Origin: Leucaena leucocephala
Lineage: Eukaryota > Streptophyta > Magnoliopsida > Fabales > Fabaceae
NCBI GenBank assembly: GCA_037074615.1
Contig: CM073545.1
Span: 19,734,001 to 19,798,000 of the forward strand
DNA length: 64,000 bases
Reading direction: 5' to 3'
The notes beneath the pieces were generated by a model. The model saw only the letters and a program-made list of their open reading frames with translations, was not told the origin of the DNA and ran no database searches. This document shows, piece after piece, positions 10,918 to 23,170 of this stretch (position 1 is the stretch's first letter; each line of letters begins with the position of its first letter). A program made the position numbers and the translations under genes.

Positions 10918-11660
10918 TAGACGGTTTAGACCATTAAATATATATATAAGCATGGATTAATATAATCCTGATCTGTTAAAATTGGTTTTTTAACAAGTTA
11001 ACTATATTTTACCGGCCAATCATGCTGCTCCAGTTTTTGACATATCAAGGATATGCTAGGCCCCGTACTGGAAAAAATAAAAAACGGAGGATATGCTATC
11101 CCGTTTTTGCTTGGGGTGGGGTTATAGATCGTATCATACTCCCATGGGTCACCGGGTTAATCTGAATAGTAAACGGCTCAGTATTGATTAAGCAAAATTT
11201 TAAGTTCGAGCCTTAGCGTACGTAAAAAATTTTCGTTAGAAGACTCACCCACCATAGCTAAGTACATGACGTGGGTCGAATTCGTATATAATCAAGATAA
11301 AATTCTAATGAACTGGGTGAACAATAAAAAAAATACTCCCATGGGCCAGTTATCTTGGATAGCTCACTAGTAATTATCGGGACCGGCTTTTCTTTAAAAA
11401 AAGAGAAATCCATTTAATTAGGGTGAAATAACACATAATACCTTCATTATATTTTTTTATATATAACTAATATTTTAATTTTATTTATGATAAAAATTTA
11501 TCTATAATTTTTTTAATTTGATACAATTACGCCCATAATTTTTTAAATTAAAGGTAATTTTTAGTATTTGAGAAATAAAATTATAAATAAAATTATATTA
11601 AATTATAACACAAATAAGATTAAGATACTAACCACATATAAAAAATAAGATTATAATATT
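10918..11660. repeat. Tandem duplication, copy B
   Basis: The shorter copy of the unit described at 9248. It keeps the uninterrupted ('empty') versions of the sites occupied in copy A by the MITE and the SINE pair. It carries its own SINE at 11149-11332, which copy A lacks. Confidence 0.8.
11149..11332 (+). mobile_element. tRNA-derived SINE, diverged full-length copy
   Basis: Same family as the copies at 10.5 and 47.5 kb, with a B-box-like 'aagttcgagcc' and an A-rich end. It is bounded by a perfect 13-bp target-site duplication, atactcccatggg, at 11136-11148 and 11333-11345. Confidence 0.85.
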
Positions 11661-12772
11661 TTGTGATAATTTACCCTTAATTAAAAACACTAAATAAGGA
11701 TCAGCAGCGTTGAGCAATAATGTGGCAAACACGTGGACTATGTTGACAACGTCAATCTAGCTAGAAATTTAATCAATTAAATAATAATAATCTTGTGGTT
11801 ATAAAATTAATTTGATTGAGATATATATATAATGGAAGCCGCTCTTATTCCTTTTGAAATAACCATTACCTCTTAAAATATCCAACAACCTCCACATATT
11901 TCAGGAAGAAAAGAATTTCTCTAGACTGCAGATAAACTAAAAAGTACTCGCACTCTATATATGATTTTATAAACAGCGCGATGTACTGTGTTATTTCTAG
12001 GGTGAGAAATAACTAGAAGAAAAAAGAAAATAAAGAAAGATAGAGTTAGAAGATTTGGTATTATATTATACGAATCGATTAATCAATCGAAGAACATGTC
12101 ATTTTCGTAGAGAAACCTTTATACACCGATAATGATAATTATCACAGCACAGGGCATAAAGCGCAGCCAAATCTTCATGGCTGTCTCCCGGTTGTGTTTT
12201 TCTTTTTTTCTTTTTACTTTTTGTTGGCTCTGTTCTCCAGCCGCGTTATTATTACTTGTAAATTGTAATCGCCTCCGCGTGGCTGATGGGATTATCTTAA
12301 CCATTATCACTCTCTTTTAGTCTTTTATCATTCCCATAACTATTATCATTCCAACTTTTCTCCTTACTGCTCCTTACGTACGTATGTTCTCGGGGGAAAA
12401 TAATTGAACCTAATTTTTAATTATCCTAAGTAATTATCTTATCTTATTTTTGTACAAATTCTTACTTTGATTTTTAATGCGTGAAATATTTTTATTTAAT
12501 CTTCAATTAGATATTTAAAAATATATTAATTATTAGTACCATATTTACTAAGCAGTATGATGAAGAGAATGAGAATCAGAGGAAGCAGAAGGCCCATGCG
12601 AGGAAGATTCTGTTGATCCATACAAATAGACTTATTGGCCGCATTGCTCCAAAGACCGGTTTCCCCACGCTGTGTCCTCACACCCAAAGGCTCTAACCCT
12701 TCTCCACGCCCCAAGCCCCATCTTTTAAGCTCCCATTCCTCAGACTCTGTTTCACTCCCGTAATGGCATCCT
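11661..12772. other. Intergenic region and promoter of the 13.2-kb gene
   Basis: AT-rich DNA to about 12550, then more balanced pyrimidine-rich sequence towards the TATA box at 12773. An opposite-strand open frame (12526-12858) overlaps the promoter and leader and has no recognisable domain. Confidence 0.45.
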
Positions 12773-12777
12773 TTATA
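12773..12777 (+). promoter_or_regulatory. Candidate TATA box of the membrane-protein gene
   Basis: The sequence cctttataagc gives a TATAA core. A transcript starting near 12805 would run through pyrimidine-rich leader to a donor at 12860 (acaag^gtatgt). A matching acceptor (tttgaag) ends at 13158, so a leader intron of about 300 bp is likely. This is an inference from splice motifs. Confidence 0.45.
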
Positions 12778-13158
12778 AGCTAAGCTTTTGCATTTCATTG
12801 GCTCTCCACAATCTCTCTGCTTCTGGGTGTCCGCGCTGTTCGTATCTTTAGCGTACAAGGTATGTGATCGTGTCTCCTCTTCCTCTTTCCTTTCCTCCCC
12901 TAGTAAGTCCCCTTCCCACTAATGTCCCACTCTTAGGCGTGTGTTTCTGGCAACATATTTCTGTCTTTACGACGTGACTTTCATAAATGATAAAGTTTTG
13001 CCATTAATGGAAGCTCGATGCTCCTCCCCCTCTTTACTTCTTTGTCTCACCCCCACTTCCCTTCAAATCCGCAGAAATTTTGATATTCTCTCTTGCAAAT
13101 CTCGGAGAACATAGTTTTCGTCTAAAATAGCTTGGCTTGTCTGGTTGTTGATTTGAAG

Positions 13159-13164
13159 ATGTGA
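13159..13164 (+). promoter_or_regulatory. Start-stop upstream ORF (ATGTGA) in the leader
   Basis: ATG is followed directly by TGA, 30 nt before the main start and directly after the proposed leader-intron acceptor. It would be the last AUG met by scanning ribosomes before the main ORF. Function is not shown by sequence alone. Confidence 0.4.
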
Positions 13165-13188
13165 ATTATCTGGTGGCAACCAAAGACG

Positions 13189-14091
13189 ATGTCGTTCAGT
13201 GGGATAGGTATTAGTCTGAGCGTGGTGTTTGGCTTCCTTCTTATGGCTCTCATTGCTCAGCTTTACTATTTGTTATGGCGGAAAAGGAGAAGAACCCACG
13301 CAGAGATTGGAAATGATGAGAGCAATTATACGAAGCGAATGCTCGACGTTGAGTGCTGGAAGACCTTGTCTTCATTGCAAACTACCACCAGAGTACCAGA
13401 AACGAAGATTCTAGAAGCTGACGTTGAGTCTGGCGTTGCAACTACTAACATGGATGTAGTGTTGAAGAGCTTAGGAGAAGATAGTGTAGAATCAGAGCTC
13501 ATGAGGCTGCACAATCTCGCTGGTCCACCCAGATTTCTCTTCACAATTAAGGAGGAGACTAAGGAGGATTTGGAGTCTGAAGATGGGAAATCCAGAAGAG
13601 GGTCGAGAACTAGGAGCTTGAGCGATCTTATGGTGGCGATTGATACTCCATTTCTCACTCCTCTGCCTTCTTCGCCGTTGAAATCCCCTTTGAACCCTCT
13701 CGATTCTTACAAGCACCAAGGATTCAACCCTCTCTTTGAATCATTGTCGGAACCAGAAATTAACAGATTTAGATCTTCTTCGCCTCCTCCGAAGTTTAAG
13801 TTCCTGAGAGATGCAGAGGAGAAGTTGTACAGGAGAATGATTGAAGAAGCTCACAAAAGGGTACAGAGCAATCAAGTTCAAGGGTCTATTTCAGAATCTG
13901 GGGCTAAAGATTCTCCAAACCCTACAACGGTGATAGATGAGAGAGATGGGTCATTTCTCAGACTCATCAAGAACAGAGAGAGGGATCAGAGAGAGGTTCA
14001 ACAACATCAGGTGCTTCCGCTGGCATCTTCTCCTACAACATTCATTCAGACTGGTAGAGAAGGAATCGATGGTACGCTAGATTTTCCATGA
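13189..14091 (+). CDS. Plant single-pass membrane protein of unknown function
   Basis: This is an intronless 300-residue frame. Residues 8-30 are a hydrophobic membrane segment (ISLSVVFGFLLMALIAQLYY) followed directly by RKRRR, so the long tail should face the cytoplasm by the positive-inside rule. The rest is polar and probably disordered. It has recognisable patches: AGPPRFLFTIKEETKEDLES (111-130), a Ser/Arg stretch RRGSRTRSLSDL, a proline-directed Ser/Thr region TPFLTPLPSSPLKSPLNPL (153-171) and SSPPPKFKFLRDAEEKLYRR (197-216), which looks helical. The Ser-Pro and Arg-X-X-Ser sites suggest phosphorylation. I recognise this as a conserved plant architecture but know no biochemical function. 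The start at 13189 is preferred because it places the membrane anchor at the N-terminus; the next ATG would remove part of it. Confidence 0.8.
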   Translation: MSFSGIGISLSVVFGFLLMALIAQLYYLLWRKRRRTHAEIGNDESNYTKRMLDVECWKTLSSLQTTTRVPETKILEADVESGVATTNMDVVLKSLGEDSVESELMRLHNLAGPPRFLFTIKEETKEDLESEDGKSRRGSRTRSLSDLMVAIDTPFLTPLPSSPLKSPLNPLDSYKHQGFNPLFESLSEPEINRFRSSSPPPKFKFLRDAEEKLYRRMIEEAHKRVQSNQVQGSISESGAKDSPNPTTVIDERDGSFLRLIKNRERDQREVQQHQVLPLASSPTTFIQTGREGIDGTLDFP

Positions 14092-17000
14092 GTAAAAATA
14101 TCACGCCTCTGCTGTTCATTTTTTTTCTTCCTCCATATGCAGACTAATTTATCTAAATGACTAGTGTACTAATTTCATGTTTTATAATTTACATAGCAGT
14201 ATGATGAATTTTTCTAGTCTATTTTGTCGTGTGCGCCTTGGAATGATCATGATGATGGCTGATTAGCGCATATTTTGCGAAGCGAGTAAAGAACTTGGTG
14301 GGGGCATTACGTTCTTTGTCTAATCCCCCATGTTTGCTGTGGCCTTAACCAGTTAATCATTCATGGGAATGATGGCTGTTTGCTACCGCATTTGTTTTTT
14401 TTAGTAGACTCAATGATTCACTTTTTTTTTTCAAAATAAATATCCAAAAACCATTTCATTATGACATTATCCTTGTATGCATAGGCTGGTCCTCTGTGCC
14501 TGCCTTTGTTTTTGTTATTTTTCTTGGACGAAACGTGCGATCCTCGTTCATTGTGTGTATTTTCAAATGAACTCTGAGAAATGCTGATGCGATGGTAAAT
14601 AAATTCAAAAAGGTCAAAAATGTAAACACGAGAGCGTCTTAGTTTTGATCTGGTGGAAGTGTAACGTTGAATCTGCAATGAAAACGCTGAGAACAGAGTG
14701 GCGTCCAGGTAAGAATTGCTGGGAGAGGGTGTTGAAAAATTGAACCTAGACTTCCTGAAAAGAATATTGCACCTTTTTTTTTAATAATAAAAAAATTATT
14801 TACGCTCTTCTTCTTCGTCTCGATGAAGCTTTTGTCTTTATCGATCCATTTCCAAATACTTCATTGCAGTAAAATGGCCTTTCAAAATCAAACGTTCAAA
14901 ATTTTTAGTAGGTCGTGTTGGGAAAGAAGAGAAGAGAAGCAGTCTCCATTAGGCAGTGAATTAGGACCTAATCTAAACCAAAGCACATCATTAAAAGGGA
15001 GGCTCCAGAGGATGAAAACGACAACGTTGAAAACGGTGCGTTGAAGTCAATCGAAAATGGGGACTATGAACTTGTATTACAAACAAGAAGAAATGTCGTT
15101 GTAGTTATCACGCGATTTGGCCGAAAGTCCCCCCCAACCCAACCCACAAAGTACAGGCTCTCTTGCTTTTGAAATTTAAACTTTTAAGTGAAAAATACCA
15201 AACGCAATAATCTACTGGGGAGGCTGAGGGTTCTTATTTTATGTATGTGTTCGAAATTTGAATGATTAGAAACAAGATGACGTTGAATTCTGGGATAAGA
15301 ATGGTTGCGTAACATCTGGGAAATTGGGAACTGAGCAGGGTTGTTTCTTGCATGTGAAATAATCAGGCAGGCTCAGAAAATGGTCCTGTTATTACGAGTC
15401 TATTTGTCGGTCCCACCCGACTCTTAACTTGTCCACAATTCAAATTGTTCACTTGGTTTGGATCAGAAACCAAAAGGCATCAGAATTTAAGAAATATTAG
15501 GCATTTATTGTTCTTGTTTTTATAAAACATGTCGCCATGTCTTCTTCTCCACTTGCAAGATGGAAGATGTGGATTTAACAACATGTAGACGACGAGCCAT
15601 TGAAGTGCCAGAAAGATCTCCACCGTATTAAAAGCACCCATACACACAATGTTCTATTGATCATGGCTTCAACTCCTTCTAATATTATTATTATACCTGT
15701 TTCCTTACTGGTGGAGTCAGGGTTTATTTTACAATGAGGAAGAATAGATGCTTCTCTGTTGGCTAATTATATTCGGAGCGTTGTTTAATGGCTTTCTTGT
15801 CATCAAACGTATAATCGAGCAATACTTGAGATTTGATTTGACTAATTGAAGCGAAAGTGAGAATATGCTATCGAACTTGACAAGGGCTCGCCAGCTCCCT
15901 CTCTCTGGCTTGATTTGAGAAGAAGCGATGCTTTACATCAGGATTCGGGTTATCTTCATTTCAAGGACGTTGATTTATAATTGAGCACACCTAAACGTAC
16001 CAAGATAAGTAGGGAATCCCATTCCATTGATTGTGAATTCTTTCTCCCTTGTTTTGATTTAATTTTCCATCTGTTCCGATCTTATCTTCATAAACATATC
16101 AGCGTCACGTTGGGTCCCACCATACTTCAGAGAAAATCACCGGAAAAACGGGCAGTGTCAAGACAATTAAGACCAAAGAAAGCTTTCGTTTTTCATTTGT
16201 CTGCTTCCTTAGCTTTTTACTAATCCTGTAAACCAGAAAGCAATTAATTTTGTTAATTTTCTTCGTCGGATAACGACTTTTGCTCCTTCACCGAATCCTG
16301 TTGGGAAATTTTGGATCAAATACCCAAGCTTGGTAAAATAAAACACGTTAAATAATAGTTTCACTTAGAATTTCTCTTATTATTTAAAATATGCACTCTA
16401 AAAGTATATATCAGGTTTTTTCGTCACATAAAAAAAATTGAATTATAGACTTAATGAGTACAACTCATGATTTTTTTGAAAAAAATATTTCGTACCATTT
16501 TTATTGAGTATGAATCTTAAAGCAAAATTTTCCCAGTTCTTTAATCATACCTCTCTTCTCTACGTTTCTGCTTTATTAATGAAAGGCCATTCCTGTACAA
16601 GGCTTTTATGTGGGCGGCCCCAAAAGCCCACGAGTGATTTCAGGCAAAAAGAGCTTATCTGTTGGGCCCAGAGAATGGGTTTCATCTTTACGGGCCAAGC
16701 CCGTACTGATTTGGCCCAGTCAGTTACTGAGCTTCTTCTTATGCGGCCTTTCGGGACTTGAATCCGACGACGGAGCCAGCCGGGGACAGATTTTTGTTCT
16801 CAGTCCTCCTAAAACAGGAAATATAGTCACATTTCAGAACAAAACCAATTAATGCTCGATGCATGGGGTATCTTAATATTTTTGCATGTAAAAATTGTTA
16901 GATTAAAAGATTATTTTTTTTAAAAAAAGTCATTCATAATTTTCATATTGTTTAATGGATGCTTGAAAATTTGTTAGTCTTGGCCAACACCGTGAAAGCA

Positions 17001-20000
17001 ATGTGAGAATAATATTGTTAAGAAAACTCGTTTCCAACATGTTACCAGGTATAACTTAAAGACTATATGAATAAATATCAGCGTCGCATGAATGGGAAGG
17101 CAGTAGTGGGGGAGGAAGGCGATATGAAACTGGGGAAAAAGTGGGGTGCGGAGAATGGTGCCCACGTACATATACGTGGACCAACGAGGTATCTGATCTG
17201 TGCTATATATAAAAGATTTGGGAGGCAAGTTGGTGTTGCTTTTGATCTTTTCATGGATTATTAGATATAGTGATATATGTGTGTGTTGGAGGTAGAGAAA
17301 TTACATGAGTGAAACTTTTGAACTGAATATGCTTTGTGCGTTATTTGGCCGAATCTTCAGAGAAAGAGACGAGGAAGGATCCAGGCAACCACCAGTGACG
17401 ATATATATATATATATGGAATCTAGTTCTATATGGGTATGCATATATATATCATGAATGACGTCGTCAGATGCATGCATGTGGAGTACAGTGACACAAGT
17501 TTCCCTGGAACCGCAGTTACCAACACATACGCACACATATGTATGGATAGAAATGAAGAGCGTAGACAATCTTTGTATAAATGCGTGTTTATATATGAGT
17601 GGAATGGGTTTGGATTAACTGAGTGAATGATAAATGATTAGATGGGGATGGCCGGCTCTCTTAATGCCCCTATTAGCATATGGCGCTGGTTTGGTGTGTG
17701 TTGGGAATCAATCAGCCCTCATGCTTTTTGGTGGGCCCCACCCATCCCATGCACGTGCATGGCTTCCTCTCTCTCTTCAATCAATCTATCTCTCGCTTCG
17801 CCCTTCCTCTGTGACTGTGAGGAGTGAAACGCAGACAAGGCTGCAATGTATTGGATGCCTTTATTTCCAAAACGAAAACAAGAAGAAGAAGAAGAAGAAA
17901 GGGGGAAATATATATAAATGAATGAAATGATGGGTTAGCTTTATTGTGGAGAAAAAAGTATGATACTGCTGCTAGCTAGCTGTCATAAACAGGGATCTCG
18001 ATCTGTAATAGCCCAAAGGAATCAGATTCCAACACCACCATCAACCTTTGGTCCCTTTAATTAACAGTTCCAAAAAGTTGGAATCATATATCCCCCACTC
18101 TTCTATATATCTATATTATTCTTCTTCCTTACCACCTAACACCAACGTCCACACACTCACCTAATTACCATATTTGTCTCTAACTCTATCATTCTCTCTT
18201 CGCATACATAATTATACAAGTTCTACTTAACTGAAATGCATCGTACCCAGAGGTCTGGAACTGCTAGGAATATAATTTACTTTGTGACCATGCTTGATTG
18301 CGATACGTACGACATGAACATCCAAGTGCGCTAAATTAGCGTTATCTCTTTCTTTTGCTTTTTTTTTTATCCGCGCATCGTTCATTGCTAGTAATAATAT
18401 AAAGCAGCGAATTCTATATGGTAATCTCAAGAATATTACTCTCTCTTAGTTTTGCTTTCCAAACGGTGGTAACTCGGATGGCGACGAATCTTCATTTACA
18501 TTTCTCACATGGGCGGTCAACGTATCCTTATCGCTGTTTTTAATAATGGAATGACAAATTGCTGTCACTTAAAAGCCATTTCCAGCCCATCTTTAACTAA
18601 AGACACTTGTTCAATGCTTTACGTCTGCTCGACATCTCATTATTTCCACTCCTTTATAGATTTCTGTTGAATCGAGTTGGATTGCGAGTTTATAATATAT
18701 TCCTTGTGCGTAATTAATGCGAAATATATTTTATACATGGTGATACTTAATTTAGTATTTTCACAATGAATTGATACTTTCTTACCCTGAAATTCAATAC
18801 ATATACTACGACTATATATTTAAATCCTGCTCTGCTGTTATTTCATATGCATCTCTATTTAACTTGTCCGGAGGGAGTCTAATAAGAATTCCTCCTTATT
18901 ATTATGATGTGTTGTATTTTAAAATATTAATATATTTTGTACTTTCTGGCCAAAGAAAAAATTCTTACAAGCCGGCCTTACTTATACGAACTAATAATCA
19001 TAGTTTCAGAAAATTTATCAGTGGTCAGAGATATATCAAGCTCATTTAAAACGCCAGATATATAGGAAATCTCAAATTGTATTCCTCACATGACCAATGC
19101 ATTGAGTTTCATTATATCAAAATTCTTCATTTTCTTCCGCGAGGCAAGGATGTCTTCCAGTTTCTTATTCTTATTCTTCTTCTTCAAATAGCCAAGCTTC
19201 ATACAGAGGAAGTCGTTGACGCGCTACATTCTCAGACAACAATCAAACATACAAAATATAATCACGGAAACTAAAAGGTTGTCGTGTGCCCAATTAATGA
19301 TCCATTTGCTACCACAATTCTAAACAAACACGGCCGATACACGGAACTGGTCCACTGCATTTTCTTTTCTTGCCAAAAAATGGACAACGACGTTCGTTTA
19401 ATTAGTTTATAAATTACATCTGATCCAGTTCCAGATATATATATACTGCCTGAACAATTCTTCTTTGGTTTTCAACTCTTTTTCCTTTCTGCTTCTGCCA
19501 AATACTTCTCAATCTCCCTAGCTACTTCTAAAGAACCGCCATCGATCCTATGCTAATAATCAGGTAACATTTAAAGCTGTTGAAATATTAATTAAGGTGA
19601 CTTTTTTTTAACAGTCCAGGAAAATGAAAGAACAAACTGCGTATCTGCTTGCTGCAAAATGATGGGAGAGTAGTTCATAAGAAGAACTAGAGAAGATTGG
19701 GAAGATCCATATAATATAATAACTATATAAGGGTTTGCCAGTTTTCAGGAACAGTTGAAATAAAGCAGAAGCCAGGGAATATATATGTTTGAGGAAAGTT
19801 GATAGCAGCAGGCGGGAAGATGGGGAAAAAGATGGCGTGGAAGAATGGGAGATGAAAATGGTTGTGACCATACAAGTGGTCGTCACGAAAGGGAAAGGAG
19901 AGTCATTCGTGCTTCAGAATTCACTTCAAAAGAAGTGAATTTGAATCATGTGTTCATGGTCCTCCATCAAAGTTTTAATTGACATGGCTAATTTTTTGAA

Positions 20001-20136
20001 CCGTATTGCGTATGGCTAATTTCTTTTTTATTTGGACTTCTTCAGTAATAAAAGATCATCTTCTATTTTGGTAAATAATAAAAATAGTCTACCAGACGCT
20101 GTAGGTGGTGATGATTTGTGCTCCAAAGTATACTTT
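14092..20136. other. Long intergenic region without a recognisable gene
   Basis: About 6 kb of AT-rich DNA. There are many short frames, none with a domain, signal peptide or sensible composition. Small features include an imperfect palindrome cacgtacatatacgtgg (17163-17179) containing G-box-like cores, a TATA-like gctatatataaaag near 17200, TA repeats at 17400-17416 and an AAG-rich run at 17878-17900. A non-coding transcript near 17.2 kb is possible but unsupported. Confidence 0.45.
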
Positions 20137-20180
20137 AACAACAACAACAACAACAACAATAAAGCCTTTTCCCATTAAAA
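20137..20180 (-). mobile_element. Minimal 3'-end fragment of the RTE-type LINE
   Basis: Read on the minus strand, this is 'ttttaatgggaaaaggcttt' followed by 'attg' and six or seven TTG units. It matches the terminal bases of the LINE at 4108-5262 ('tttaatgggataaggctttg' plus TTG repeats). Only about 44 bp is present, as expected for extreme 5' truncation during target-primed reverse transcription. Confidence 0.65.
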
Positions 20181-21505
20181 CACGTAGAGAGCTAGCAACT
20201 TTTTATTCAGTCAATTTAACCAAAAACCTTTCCATATGAAAGTAAACATTTTTAACAAACAAGAGCCCCAAAACACTTGCATGTCGTGCCAAAAGAGGAA
20301 GAAGAATTAATAAAACTCATGAGACATGAAAATTTCTTATGGCCGAAGAAACGACATGAATGGAGGATGATAAGTTTCTGCTTCACTTTCCTTTGTTCCT
20401 TACCCATGCACGCCCAATAAGGGTCCGAATCTGACGCCACTCACAAAAAGAATGTTATTTTTTCTCCACCACATCAGGGGGCTATGCACCGGGAAAAAAG
20501 GGGGGCTTAACAGCAGAAAGCAAAGCCACAATAGACAAAAGACACAAGCTAATGAATTGAACGCCCTTCATTTGAAGTATTATAATAATTGAAGCAATTT
20601 AATTCTAAAGTGAAAGGGCAACTACAAGGATAGATTGTCCATATAGCCACTTAAAGGCAAAAAAAAAAGAAAAAAGATAGTGATGATATAACATTGGGAT
20701 AAACTTCACATTCCATTCCAAGCATTTATTTGATGTCGTTATTGTTGGTGCTGTGCATAAAAGAAGGACCTCCCTACAACTTTAAGCTCTGAATTTACCC
20801 GTGTTAGGTGTGTATACAAAAAGTAAAGCCATTATTCCAGTGAAGACAAGCCCTAATTACATCAATACACACACACCCCGCTTTAATCATGTTGCAAGCT
20901 TTCTCCCCCCACCCCCCATTCATTAATTATTCCACTCGCAGCGTCCCTTGCACATCATTGCATTGTTAAAATCCACTATCTGTCGTATTACCAATCGAGA
21001 ACTAGCTAGCTAGGGAGAAAATGTATGTGTGTGTGAAGCTATATACATGTAACTCAAAATATCACTTGTATGTGTCTTAATTATGGGTGCGCTTGATAAT
21101 TAAGTTTATGTTAGCAGCTTTTGTGGCTCTTTTTTCAAAGGATAATTCAATAATGAAAAAACTGTAATTTGAAAGACTAAATTGAAAATTTTCAGCTCAG
21201 GTCTAAATCTCATGAAACACATAGCCCTTATAAATATATTGTTCGATGATGACTGGAAGAACACTAGTGACTGCATCAGTTGGAGCTAAATTCCGTTGTG
21301 CTTACTTGCATCATATACACCATCTTTATTTATTGCTACGTAGCACCAGAAAATATCATGTACATACATATATATATATATTTCAATTTGGAATGCTTTA
21401 CAGAGTGTTTTGAGCTTAATTAACAGATTTCTCTATTTTTCTTTCTTTTTCTGCCCCCATTTTGCACGTTTAATTAATTAATTAATCGATATAGAATAAA
21501 AGTAG

Positions 21506-21536
<31 letters not shown>

Positions 21537-22076
21537 AAGCATGTCGTGCATGTGTCAGGTCAGGCCCGTGGATAAGCTAAAATTGTTTGATTACGTGAGG
21601 TGATCCCACCATTACTGGTATAAAATAGACAGGGATAATTAATTTTTGTGTATACGGTGTCGTCATAGTCCTTTCTCTCCATGCAGCAAGGAAGCCACTA
21701 TGCTCTTTGATGAACATATATACTTACTGTTACTGACCACCCATCAATAAAGAAGGCTTATAGGTTAAGAAACTTCCTCCACTTAAAACCCTAAAAAAAT
21801 ATAATAGAACAAAAAGAGATAGAGAATATGAGAGAGAATAATAATATAAGAGCAAATTAAAGTAAACAAAAGCAAAGCACTCTCTCTCTCTCCCCTCCCC
21901 TTTGCTTTAATTCATGGCTCCCTCCCTCCATCTCCTCCCTCTCTTTAATTCTCCTTTTCTCTTTCCTTCTTTCTTTGCTCTGGTATTCCCTCAGTTTGAT
22001 TCTCCACCATCTCTCTAAAGACCCATGCATCAAACTTTAGAAAAAGAAAAACCATAAAAGATCATCACACCACACC
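20181..22076. other. Intergenic region and Dof promoter/leader
   Basis: AT-rich DNA with TTAATTAATTAATTAA near 21468 and a CT tract running into a TA tract at 21506-21535. From about 21880 it becomes strongly pyrimidine-rich, as is usual for a plant 5' leader, up to the Dof start codon. No other gene is seen. Confidence 0.5.
21506..21535. repeat. Compound (CT)n(AT)n microsatellite
   Basis: Direct reading shows about 9 CT units followed by about 6 TA units. It lies 540 bp upstream of the Dof start codon. Confidence 0.9.
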
Positions 22077-23170
22077 ATGGTTTTCTCTTCTATTCCAGTC
22101 TATTTAGATCCTCCCAATTGGCAGCCGGTAAGGTTTTCCAATCTTCCTCTAATTTCAACCACATCCTCCGAACCCTAAAAAGCTAATTTATTTCCCAAAG
22201 ATTATTATTCCTATTCCTTGTAATATCTTCTTGAATATACCAGATTTTGTGTTTTCACATCATACTACTTCATCGTGAATCTTTTATTTCCTTGTTTTCC
22301 TGGGTTTTGAGGTTTCTCTCTGTTTTGCAGCAACAAAATCATCAGCAATCAAATGGAACTGAAAGCACTCAGCTGCTTCCTCATGCTGCTGGTTGCGGTG
22401 CAGGTTCGTTCCGGCCTGGTTCGATGGCCGACCGGGCCCGGCTAGCGAAGCTACCACCTCCCGAGGCAGCCCTAAAGTGTCCCCGTTGCGAATCAACCAA
22501 CACAAAATTTTGCTACTTCAACAATTATAGCCTGTCTCAACCTCGTCACTTCTGCAAGACATGTCGGCGATACTGGACAAGAGGCGGCTCTCTCAGGACC
22601 GTTCCGGTTGGAGGAGGATGCCGAAGAAACAAGAAGAGCAAAAGGAGCCGCTCAAAGTCTCCGTCAGCCGCACCCACCACCGCTGACAACAAGCAGACCC
22701 TTCTCCCCAGCGCCGCCACCACCGAGCTGATCGGTCAGTTGCAGCAACCTTCCAACTTGCCATTCACGGCTTCTTTACAAAACCTGGGCGGCCGTTACGG
22801 CTTAGGAAACATGGGCCTGAGCTTGCGCGACATTTTAGCCCAGACTGAGCCCATGGGCTTTCAAATCGGAGGAGTAAACAACCAGTGGCGCTCACAGCAA
22901 TTCCCTAATTTCATGAATGGGTTCGAGTCAAATAATTCAGTTGATTCTTCTTACCAGTTTCAAAGCGAGAGCATGGCCGTAGTACAGAACGGAGTGATCG
23001 GAGATTCAAGCTCTAGGGTTGCAACTCAGCTGCCATCTGTTAAATTTGAAGAGACTGGAGCCCTAAATTTTTCAAGAGCGCCCATAGGTAATAATAATAG
23101 TAATAATCAGTTCTATTCATGGACTGATTTATCGGGTGTTGGTTCTTCTTCCACTAGCCACATCTTGTAA
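22077..23170 (+). CDS. Dof zinc-finger transcription factor (DOF2.4/DOF5.1/DOF3.6 group)
   Basis: The CDS is join(22077..22127, 22331..23170), 296 residues. Exon 1 encodes MVFSSIPVYLDPPNWQP, the signature N-terminus of this Dof subgroup. Donor CCG^GTAAGG and acceptor tttgcag join in phase 0. The Dof finger starts near residue 67 with C-X2-C-X21-C-X2-C spacing (CPRCEST...CKTCRRYW) and ends in VPVGGGCRRNKK plus the basic SKRSRSKS, a likely nuclear signal. Dof proteins bind AAAG cores. The C-terminal patches LPSVKFEE and WTDLSGVGSSS match the activation end of this group, whose Arabidopsis members act in vascular and cell-identity programmes. An internal ATG in exon 2 would delete the conserved N-terminus, so the spliced start is preferred. 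I cannot tell which of the three Arabidopsis names is the true ortholog. Confidence 0.92.

Noticed and set aside
12526..12858. A 110-codon minus-strand frame over the promoter of the 13.2-kb gene
   Set aside because: It overlaps the TATA box and leader on the opposite strand and has no recognisable feature.
17163..17179. The palindrome cacgtacatatacgtgg as a functional G-box pair
   Set aside because: No gene is recognisable downstream, so there is nothing to regulate and chance cannot be excluded.
17640..17770. A possible microRNA precursor around 'gcacgtgcatggc'
   Set aside because: The sequence does not match any conserved plant microRNA I know, and the flanks do not form a long stem.
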